A stretch of 5,050 nt of DNA from Candidatus Cloacimonadota bacterium (GTDB lineage Bacteria; Cloacimonadota; Cloacimonadia; Cloacimonadales; TCS61): positions 1 to 5,050 of the forward strand of contig JACNIV010000116.1 of assembly GCA_014382915.1 (NCBI GenBank), written 5' to 3'. Under the pieces are notes generated by a model. That model had not been told where the DNA came from, did not search any database, and saw nothing but the letters and a program-made list of their open reading frames with translations. The stretch's first letter is position 1. Each line of letters opens with the position of its first letter. The position numbers and the translations under genes are program-made. Below, one piece after another: positions 1-5,050 of this stretch.

Positions 1-285
1 GATTTCATCAAACAGCGCAGACGCATCGAGACAGGACACCTGTGGTTAAAAAAGACACAGGATTATTCTGTGGTTTCACAGGATAAAGGTATTCTTTTCA
101 AATTAGCTTGCCGGGAGATCAGGAAGCATCCTGCCAGATTATTTTTCCTGCTTGGAACTGCTTTCCTTGAAATATGGAGCAGGTTTTTGGGCTGGTACGA
201 TTATAAGATCATGAAGAAAAATCCCTATAAATGGGATATCGCTGCTTCTACAAAAGACCTGAATGTAGAAAAAAATAGAGAATAA
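1..285 (+). CDS. Family 2 glycosyltransferase, C-terminal part (5' end outside the window)
   Basis: The frame is open from base 1 to the TAA at 283-285, giving the last 94 residues of a longer protein. A GTG at 70 could be read as a start, but the sequence before it is equally protein-like, so I treat the gene as cut by the window edge. Residues 4-9 read KQRRRI, followed by a GHLWLKK stretch at 12-18. This resembles the QRxRW-type segment that follows the catalytic domain in membrane-linked GT2 enzymes, where it helps hold the acceptor or nucleotide-sugar. Residues about 44-66 are hydrophobic and aromatic (RLFFLLGTAFLEIW) and could be a membrane helix or interfacial segment. The tail contains W-x-I-A-A-S-T-K, an ending I associate with GT2 proteins of this kind. 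The enzyme would transfer a sugar from an activated donor to a lipid or glycan at the inner membrane. The catalytic domain with its DxD motif lies outside the window, so donor and acceptor are unknown. The radical SAM gene starts 5 nt after its stop, suggesting a shared transcript. Confidence 0.68.
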   Translation, partial: DFIKQRRRIETGHLWLKKTQDYSVVSQDKGILFKLACREIRKHPARLFFLLGTAFLEIWSRFLGWYDYKIMKKNPYKWDIAASTKDLNVEKNRE

Positions 286-290
286 AAAAG

Positions 291-1373
291 ATGTTAGAAC
301 TTATTCCAAGGATATTGATTTATAAGTTTTATCGAAGTTTTGGATTTCCCAAAATAATGCCGATGAATTATACCATCAGTGCGCTTTATACCTGTAATTC
401 ACAGTGTAAAACATGTAATATCTGGAAGAAAAAAGCAGAAAATCTTACAATAGATGAATACAAAGTCATTTTAAAAAAACTAGGAAGAACACCATATTGG
501 ATAACCATCAGCGGAGGTGAGCCGTTCCTGCGCAAAGACCTGGTAGAACTCTGCAGAATTATTTATAAATATTCAAAGCCGAAGATAATTAATATTCCTA
601 CAAATGGCATACTAACCAGTAAGATTGTTGAAGATGTTATAGCCATAGCTAAGGATTGTCCTAAAACCCAGATCATCATTAATCTTTCTATCGATGGTAT
701 TGGCCAGCAGCACGACGAACTCAGGCAGGTTCCCGGAAATTATAATAAAATAATTGAAACATTTAAGAAACTTAAGGAACTCAAATATAAAAACCTTGCG
801 GTTGGTATTCACACGGTTATTTCATGCTTCAATGTTAAGGAGTTTTCCAACATCGCCAATGAATTGATGCAACTGGGTCCTGATTCTTACATCACCGAAA
901 TTGCCGAGGAACGGAATGAACTTGCTACAATGAATTCCAATATAACTCCCGATATGATCTCTTATCGCTCTGCTATTGATTATCTTATGCACAGGATTAA
1001 AAATGGAAAATTCAATGGAATGAATAAAATAACTCAGGCTTTCAGGATTGAATATTACAATCTTGTAAAAAGGATATTAAGAGATAGGAAGCAGGTTATT
1101 CCCTGTTATTCCGGTATAGCATCTGCCCAGATTTCTCCGGATGGAGATGTATGGATTTGTTGTATAAAAGCTCAATCTCTTGGAAATCTACGTGAGAATG
1201 ATTACAATTTTAAGAAGATCTGGTTTAATAAGAATATGAAAAAGGAACGATTATCAGTAAAAAACAAGGAATGTTATTGCCCTCTGGCTAATGCTTCCTA
1301 CACCAATATGCTGATGGATATTCCAATTCTTATACGTGTATTTTATCGTAATTTCATAAAATGGTGGAGTTGA
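291..1373 (+). CDS. Radical SAM enzyme with cysteine-containing (twitch/SPASM-like) C-terminal domain, substrate unknown
   Basis: This is a 360-residue protein. The radical SAM signature CX3CX2C is at C35, C39 and C42 (CNSQCKTC) and would bind the [4Fe-4S] cluster that cleaves S-adenosylmethionine. ISGGEP at 73-78 is the GGE motif contacting the SAM amino group, and LSIDG at 132-136 fits a later strand of the partial TIM barrel. The C-terminal part has C272, then ISPDGDVWICC (281-291), GNL (298-300), KKIW (308-311) and C328/C330. The PDGDV-C-GN-IW order is typical of SPASM or twitch extensions that carry auxiliary Fe-S clusters, but the full seven-cysteine SPASM set is absent. At most one auxiliary cluster looks possible. 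Both ends are hydrophobic and aromatic (about 1-22 and 341-359), compatible with loose membrane association. The ATG at 291 is preceded only by weak purine-rich sequence (TAGAG at 276-280), and the upstream stop is 5 nt away, so translational coupling is likely. The glycosyltransferase neighbour suggests a role in envelope lipid or glycan modification (inference). Peptide modification is the main alternative. Confidence 0.9.
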   Translation: MLELIPRILIYKFYRSFGFPKIMPMNYTISALYTCNSQCKTCNIWKKKAENLTIDEYKVILKKLGRTPYWITISGGEPFLRKDLVELCRIIYKYSKPKIINIPTNGILTSKIVEDVIAIAKDCPKTQIIINLSIDGIGQQHDELRQVPGNYNKIIETFKKLKELKYKNLAVGIHTVISCFNVKEFSNIANELMQLGPDSYITEIAEERNELATMNSNITPDMISYRSAIDYLMHRIKNGKFNGMNKITQAFRIEYYNLVKRILRDRKQVIPCYSGIASAQISPDGDVWICCIKAQSLGNLRENDYNFKKIWFNKNMKKERLSVKNKECYCPLANASYTNMLMDIPILIRVFYRNFIKWWS

Positions 1374-1387
1374 GGAAACATAATTTC

Positions 1388-1398
1388 AAGGGAAAGAG
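1388..1398 (+). promoter_or_regulatory. Ribosome binding site of the Nudix gene
   Basis: The purine-rich AAGGGAAAGAG ends 5 nt before the ATG at 1404. It supports that start over any internal ATG and lies in the 30-nt gap after the radical SAM stop codon. Confidence 0.6.
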
Positions 1399-1403
1399 AT
1401 AAA

Positions 1404-1931
1404 ATGGATTTTAACAAAAAAAGGTACAAAAAAATTAATTATTGCGTTCAATGTGGCAGCAAATTGGAAATTAAGAACGACTACGAAAAGAAACTACGTC
1501 CGCAATGCAATAGCTGCGGTTGGACCTATTACAAAAATCCCATTCCTGCTTCGGCTTGTGTTATTTTAAATGAGAAAAATGAAGTAGTGATAATTAAGAG
1601 AAAATTTGAACCCGGAATTGGCAAATGGGCTCTTCCCAGTGGTTATATCGAGATCGATCAGGATCCCGAAGATTGTGCTGTGGAAGAAATGCAGGAAGAA
1701 ACCGGCTTAATTGGTGAGATAGAAAAATCACTTGGTTATTATCCGGATTTTTCACCGATCTATGAAAAAGTTATTTCCTTCGGATTTCTGATGCGGATAA
1801 CGGGAGGTGAGCTTCAGGCTGGAGATGATGCAGCCGAAGCGTGCTATGTGTCTCTGGATCAGTTGCCGTACATTGTTTTCCCATCACACAGGTATTTTAT
1901 TGAAGAAGTGAAAAAATTTAAACATTTATAA
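1404..1931 (+). CDS. Nudix hydrolase with N-terminal zinc ribbon
   Basis: This 175-residue protein has two domains. Residues 14-38 form a zinc ribbon with two CX2C knuckles (C14/C17 and C35/C38), followed by Y-x-K-N-P at 43-46, as in the Nudix_N_2-type ribbon found ahead of some Nudix domains. The Nudix fold follows, with WALPSGY at 75-81 leading into the Nudix box at 80-102. The metal-binding glutamates are present (E95, E98, E99, then T-G-L). Two consensus positions differ: Q86 stands where Glu is usual and E94 where Arg is usual. The later segments GGELQAGDDAAEACYVSLDQLP (134-155, key residues G134, E136, D141, E145) and FPSHRYFI (159-166) match the family pattern. Nudix enzymes hydrolyse nucleoside diphosphates linked to another group. 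Relatives with this architecture act on substrates such as ADP-ribose, NADH or nucleotide-sugars, but the exact substrate cannot be told here. The protein is probably cytoplasmic, with no signal peptide. It is 30 nt after the radical SAM gene and 19 nt before valS, so it is probably co-transcribed with both. Confidence 0.93.
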   Translation: MDFNKKRYKKINYCVQCGSKLEIKNDYEKKLRPQCNSCGWTYYKNPIPASACVILNEKNEVVIIKRKFEPGIGKWALPSGYIEIDQDPEDCAVEEMQEETGLIGEIEKSLGYYPDFSPIYEKVISFGFLMRITGGELQAGDDAAEACYVSLDQLPYIVFPSHRYFIEEVKKFKHL

Positions 1932-1936
1932 ACAAA

Positions 1937-1942
1937 CAGGGA
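1937..1942 (+). promoter_or_regulatory. Ribosome binding site of valS
   Basis: CAGGGA lies 8 nt before the ATG at 1951, inside the 19-nt gap after the Nudix stop. It supports the chosen valS start. The gap is too short for a T-box leader or a separate promoter region, so any promoter must lie further upstream. Confidence 0.6.
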
Positions 1943-1950
1943 CAAATAAT

Positions 1951-4611
1951 ATGGAAATAAATAAAAAATATGAACCTCAAAAGATTGAAAAAAAGTGGTA
2001 TAAACACTGGATAGAAAAGGGTTATTTCACACCAAAGATCGATAAAAGTAAAAAGCCTTTTACGGTTTTGATACCTCCTCCGAATGTTACAAATATCCTG
2101 CATATGGGACATGTTCTGAACAATACTCTTCAGGACGTGATGATACGTTACAAAAGAATGACCGGAATTCCCACCTTATGGTTGCCGGGTGTTGATCATG
2201 CAGGCATCGCAACGCAGAACATGGTAGAAAAAGAACTGGCAAAAGAGGGTAAAACCCGTCATGAGATTGGCAGAGAAGAATTAATAAAACGTATTTGGAA
2301 ATGGAAGGAAAATAAAGGCAGCTTGATAATTGAACAACTTAAGCAGCTCGGATGTTCCTGCGATTGGACGAAGCAACGATTCACTTTGGATGAAGGACTT
2401 TCTGAAGCAGTGAAAGAAGTGTTCATAAAATTATATGAAAAAGGATTTATCTACAAAGGAAAACGAATCATCAACTGGTGTCCACGCTGTGTTACAGCTC
2501 TTTCCAACGATGAAGTAGAACATGAAGATGAAAAGGGCTTTCTTTGGGATATTAAGTATCCTCTCAAAGATGGAAATGGTTTCGTAACAGTAGTAACAAC
2601 CCGCCCCGAGACGATGCTGGGAGATACAGCGGTTGCTGTAAATCCCAAAGATAAACGCTATAAAGACCTGATCGGGAAAACCGTCATTCTTCCGTTTATC
2701 GAACGTGAAATCCCGATCATTGCAGATGAATTTGTCGATATGGAATTTGGCAGTGGCTGTGTGAAAGTAACTCCGGCACACGATCCCAACGATTATGAGA
2801 TCGGACTTCGACATGATCTTGAACAGGTTATTGTTATCGATGAACACGGCGTGATGAATGAAAATGCTGGCAAAGAATTTGTGGGACTCGATAGGTTTGA
2901 TGCACGTGAAAAGATCGTTCAGGAATTAAAAGAAAAAGGACTTCTGGGAAAGATAAAAACTCATGAACATGCTGTAGGTCAATGCTACCGCTGCGATACT
3001 ATCATTGAGCCATATCTTTCAGATCAATGGTTTGTAAAAATGAAACCTCTGGCAGAAAGAGCAATAGAAGTTGTTAAAGAAGGAAAAGTAAAATTTCAGC
3101 CTGTCAGATGGACAAAAGTTTATTATCATTGGATGGAGAACGTTCGAGATTGGTGTATTTCCCGCCAGATCTGGTGGGGTCACAGAATTCCGGTTTACTA
3201 TTGCCAGAATTGTGATGAGATATTAGTTGATAAAGAAGAACCGACAACCTGTCTCAAGTGCGGTCATAAAGAATTCAAACAAGATGAAGATGTGCTGGAT
3301 ACCTGGTTCTCAAGCTGGCTCTGGCCTTTCTCTACTTTTGGCTGGCCCGATGAAACCGAAGAACTCGAATATTTTCTGCCCACAAATTTGTTGGTAACAG
3401 GTCCTGATATCATCTACCTGTGGGTTGCCAGGATGATAATGGCTACGCTTGAATTCAAAGACAAAATACCTTTCGATACTGTTCTTCTACACGGGATGGT
3501 TCGCGATGAGAAAGGAATAAAAATGAGCAAATCCCTGGGGAATTCACCCGACCCGCTGGATATAATTGAGAACGTGGGAGCAGATGCACTTCGATTCAGT
3601 ATTATCTTTGCCAGTCCCAAAGGACAGGACAGTTATTATTCCAACTCTATCCTGGAAACAGGACGGAATTTTACCAATAAAATATGGAACGCCTATCGCT
3701 TTATAATGATGAATGCAGAAAAGATCGAAGATCTTCCAAAAAGAGATGAGTTGAAATTGGAATTGGCGGATAAATGGATATACAGCAGGTTGAACGAAGT
3801 TATCGAAAATACACGCAAGAACTATGAATCTCTTCGTTTTAACGATGCTGCCAATATCCTGATGGATTTCATCTGGAAAGAATTCTGCAGCTGGTACCTG
3901 GAACTTTCCAAAGATAGAATTTATAATGAAGATGACAGTGAAGCTCAATTAACTGCAAAATTTATCTTATTGGATATATTGCAGAATTCGATGAGACTGC
4001 TGCAACCGATAATGCCGTTCATTGCAGAAGAAGTATGGCAGGGAATTAAACACTATTTCCCGATGGAAGAGGAAACGATAGTTCTGGCAGCTTTTCCCAA
4101 TCAGGATAAATCTTTGATAAACAGAAAAATAGATAAGGATATGAAGCTTATCCAGGAAGCGATCACTGCCGTAAGAAACCTGCGTAAACAGGTTAATCTG
4201 TCTCCAGGATTGGAAATGGAAATAGCTATTAAAGTTACAGATAAAGAGCAAATTGAGTTAATAGAGAAGTACGGGAATTATTTCACGAAACTGGCAAAAG
4301 TTTCTGATATGAAGATTGGAGTAAAAGTTCCAAAACCGAAATCCAGTATTGCAGCAGTTGTTCAGAACATCGAAATATATCTTCTTTTGGAAGGTTTGAT
4401 CGACATTGAGAAAGAGAAAAAGAAACTTGAAAAACAGCTTGCCAAATTGGAAAATGAATTGAAAGTTATCTCAGGTAAATTGAAGAATAAAAAATTTATG
4501 GAAAATGCTCCGGAGCATATTATAATAAAGGAAAAAGAAAAATTTGAAGAAGTAAAAACTAAGTTTGAAAAAGTTAAAGAAATTTTGTTTGGTTTGAATC
4601 GATATAAATAA
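1951..4611 (+). CDS. valS: Valyl-tRNA synthetase
   Basis: This class I aminoacyl-tRNA synthetase joins valine to tRNA-Val in the cytoplasm using ATP. At 886 residues it is full length for the family. The HIGH motif is HMGH at 51-54 after PPPNVT (42-47), and the KMSKS motif is at 524-528. The CP1 editing domain, which hydrolyses mischarged Thr-tRNA, shows TTRPETMLGDTAVAV (216-230) and GSGCVKVTPAHDPNDYEIG (267-285). WCISRQIWWGHRIP (401-414) and DTWFSSWLWPFSTFGWP (450-466) are typical ValRS active-site segments. Cysteine pairs C177/C180, C345/C348, C418/C421 and C434/C437 look like zinc-binding knuckles. The anticodon-binding helical domain covers about 605-760. Residues about 815-880 form a charged, lysine- and glutamate-rich coiled coil, the C-terminal arm that contacts tRNA. 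Specificity for valine over leucine or isoleucine is supported by the combination of PPPNVT, the AHDPNDYEIG editing segment and the C-terminal coiled coil. One oddity is N48, where bacterial ValRS usually has Gly (NVTG). Long open frames on the opposite strand are shadows of this gene. Confidence 0.98.
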   Translation: MEINKKYEPQKIEKKWYKHWIEKGYFTPKIDKSKKPFTVLIPPPNVTNILHMGHVLNNTLQDVMIRYKRMTGIPTLWLPGVDHAGIATQNMVEKELAKEGKTRHEIGREELIKRIWKWKENKGSLIIEQLKQLGCSCDWTKQRFTLDEGLSEAVKEVFIKLYEKGFIYKGKRIINWCPRCVTALSNDEVEHEDEKGFLWDIKYPLKDGNGFVTVVTTRPETMLGDTAVAVNPKDKRYKDLIGKTVILPFIEREIPIIADEFVDMEFGSGCVKVTPAHDPNDYEIGLRHDLEQVIVIDEHGVMNENAGKEFVGLDRFDAREKIVQELKEKGLLGKIKTHEHAVGQCYRCDTIIEPYLSDQWFVKMKPLAERAIEVVKEGKVKFQPVRWTKVYYHWMENVRDWCISRQIWWGHRIPVYYCQNCDEILVDKEEPTTCLKCGHKEFKQDEDVLDTWFSSWLWPFSTFGWPDETEELEYFLPTNLLVTGPDIIYLWVARMIMATLEFKDKIPFDTVLLHGMVRDEKGIKMSKSLGNSPDPLDIIENVGADALRFSIIFASPKGQDSYYSNSILETGRNFTNKIWNAYRFIMMNAEKIEDLPKRDELKLELADKWIYSRLNEVIENTRKNYESLRFNDAANILMDFIWKEFCSWYLELSKDRIYNEDDSEAQLTAKFILLDILQNSMRLLQPIMPFIAEEVWQGIKHYFPMEEETIVLAAFPNQDKSLINRKIDKDMKLIQEAITAVRNLRKQVNLSPGLEMEIAIKVTDKEQIELIEKYGNYFTKLAKVSDMKIGVKVPKPKSSIAAVVQNIEIYLLLEGLIDIEKEKKKLEKQLAKLENELKVISGKLKNKKFMENAPEHIIIKEKEKFEEVKTKFEKVKEILFGLNRYK

Positions 4612-4617
4612 ACCTTG

Positions 4618-4648
4618 TGGAAGTTTTGAGCTTTTCCAATTTTGGAAA
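4618..4648 (+). repeat. Overlapping short inverted repeats between valS and the lipoprotein gene
   Basis: TTTCCAA (4633-4639) and TTGGAAA (4642-4648) are perfect 7-nt reverse complements separated by TT. As RNA this gives a stem of about 6 bp with a 4-nt loop. TGGAA at 4618-4622 can instead pair with TTCCA at 4634-4638, so the two hairpins exclude each other. No T-run follows, so this is not a canonical intrinsic terminator. It may be a weak processing or attenuation element, or chance in AT-rich DNA. Confidence 0.35.
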
Positions 4649-4649
4649 C

Positions 4650-4655
4650 AGGAGG
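4650..4655 (+). promoter_or_regulatory. Strong Shine-Dalgarno site of the lipoprotein gene
   Basis: A perfect AGGAGG lies 8 nt before the ATG at 4664. It is the strongest ribosome binding site in the window and fixes the start of the downstream gene. It begins 2 nt after the inverted repeat at 4633-4648. Confidence 0.85.
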
Positions 4656-4663
4656 AAAGAGAA

Positions 4664-5050
4664 ATGAAAACAAGAATTTATTTTGTATTAATCATTCTTC
4701 TTTTCATTTTATCGTGCACAAAAGAATCAACATCTCCCGATGATAGTTTAACAGCACCATCAAACCTTACTTTAGAACAGATCGATCTTGAAAGCATCCA
4801 ATTAAACTGGCAGGATAACAGCTCAGCAGAAGAAGGATTTAGAATAGATAGAAAAATTGGTGAAAATGAGTGGGAAGAAAACTATCAAATCTTACCTGAA
4901 AACTCAACAACATTTATAGATTCGGAATTGATAACAATTGATAATTATTCATATCGAGTCAGAGCCTTTGCTGATGGTGAATTCTCTGAATTTACGGAAG
5001 CAAGCATATATTTCTTTTATAATGATGTAAGTTATATTATTCCTTTTTAT
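4664..5050 (+). CDS. Lipoprotein with fibronectin type III domain, N-terminal part (3' end outside the window)
   Basis: The frame is open from the ATG at 4664 to the window end, giving 129 residues without a stop. The perfect upstream AGGAGG supports this start. Residues 1-18 form a lipoprotein signal peptide: MKTR, a hydrophobic core (IYFVLIILLFIL) and a lipobox ILSC with the lipidated cysteine at C18. A short Ser/Thr/Asp linker follows (about 19-30). Residues about 31-115 look like one FN3 domain: APSNLTL at the start, the LNW strand (47-49), EEGFRIDRK (56-64) and YSYRVRAF (95-102), the family's Y-x-Y-R-V-x-A pattern. The protein would be exported and anchored in the inner or outer membrane, with the FN3 domain acting as a binding or spacer module. 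The sequence after about 115 (YFFYNDVSYIIPFY) starts another region whose nature is hidden, so the overall function is unknown. It follows valS by 52 nt and need not be functionally related to it. Confidence 0.85.
   Translation, partial: MKTRIYFVLIILLFILSCTKESTSPDDSLTAPSNLTLEQIDLESIQLNWQDNSSAEEGFRIDRKIGENEWEENYQILPENSTTFIDSELITIDNYSYRVRAFADGEFSEFTEASIYFFYNDVSYIIPFY

Noticed and set aside
70..285. Independent small gene starting at the GTG at 70
   Set aside because: The same frame is open back to base 1 and encodes a GT2-like QRRRI...GHLWLKK segment. The stretch is better explained as the tail of a longer gene.
1361..1402. 13-codon reading frame overlapping the end of the radical SAM gene and stopping 1 nt before the Nudix ATG
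   Set aside because: It is too short, lacks its own ribosome binding site and has a basic, nondescript product. The position next to the Nudix start is probably coincidence.
1374..1950. T-box or riboswitch leader controlling valS
   Set aside because: The gaps before the Nudix gene (30 nt) and before valS (19 nt) are too short for such a leader, and no T-box consensus is visible.
2431..2847. 138-codon open frame on the minus strand inside valS
   Set aside because: It lies wholly opposite the conserved ValRS editing region. Its translation has no recognisable domain and it has no plausible context, so it is a shadow of the coding strand.
3544..3948. 134-codon open frame on the minus strand inside valS
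   Set aside because: It is antisense to the KMSKS and anticodon-binding regions. The Phe- and Ile-rich translation is what antisense reading of lysine- and glutamate-rich AT-rich coding produces.
4612..4649. Intrinsic terminator or promoter after valS
   Set aside because: The inverted repeat lacks a following T-run and is AT-rich. I could not identify a convincing -35/-10 pair in the 52-nt gap.
4362..4673. 103-codon minus-strand open frame crossing the end of valS
   Set aside because: It is very rich in Phe and Ser because it reads the antisense of the Lys/Glu coiled coil. It also runs into the start of the lipoprotein gene. There is no independent support.

Overview
The window is an AT-rich bacterial segment with all genes on the + strand and very short gaps (5, 30, 19 and 52 nt). 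This is the layout of one operon or a directon read straight through. Five genes are visible: the 3' end of a family 2 glycosyltransferase, a radical SAM enzyme with a cysteine-bearing C-terminal extension, a zinc-ribbon Nudix hydrolase, a complete valyl-tRNA synthetase (valS), and the 5' end of a lipoprotein with a fibronectin type III domain. The clear Shine-Dalgarno sites, the class I ValRS of bacterial type and the lipobox all point to a bacterium. The AT-rich, lysine-heavy coding and the FN3-lipoprotein style resemble Cloacimonadota and related FCB-group or candidate-phylum bacteria. That placement is an impression from the sequence, not a demonstrated one.

Layout. Positions 1-285 hold the C-terminal 94 residues of a membrane-linked glycosyltransferase. 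Positions 291-1373 hold the radical SAM protein, placed 5 nt downstream and so probably translationally coupled. Together they suggest an envelope glycan or lipid-linked modification function, although the radical SAM substrate cannot be read from the sequence. Positions 1404-1931 hold the Nudix hydrolase and 1951-4611 hold valS; both have recognisable ribosome binding sites. The 52-nt gap after valS contains short overlapping inverted repeats and the best Shine-Dalgarno site of the window. It leads into the lipoprotein gene at 4664, which runs off the window end.

Working together. The glycosyltransferase and radical SAM gene form a plausible functional pair. The Nudix hydrolase (nucleotide or nucleotide-sugar clean-up) and valS (translation) are probably housekeeping passengers of the same transcript. 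No mobile element, CRISPR array, RNA gene or phage feature is visible. There is no intergenic stretch over 60 nt. I see no convincing evidence for a new multi-gene system; the least-explained item is the radical SAM enzyme with its non-standard C-terminal cysteine pattern.
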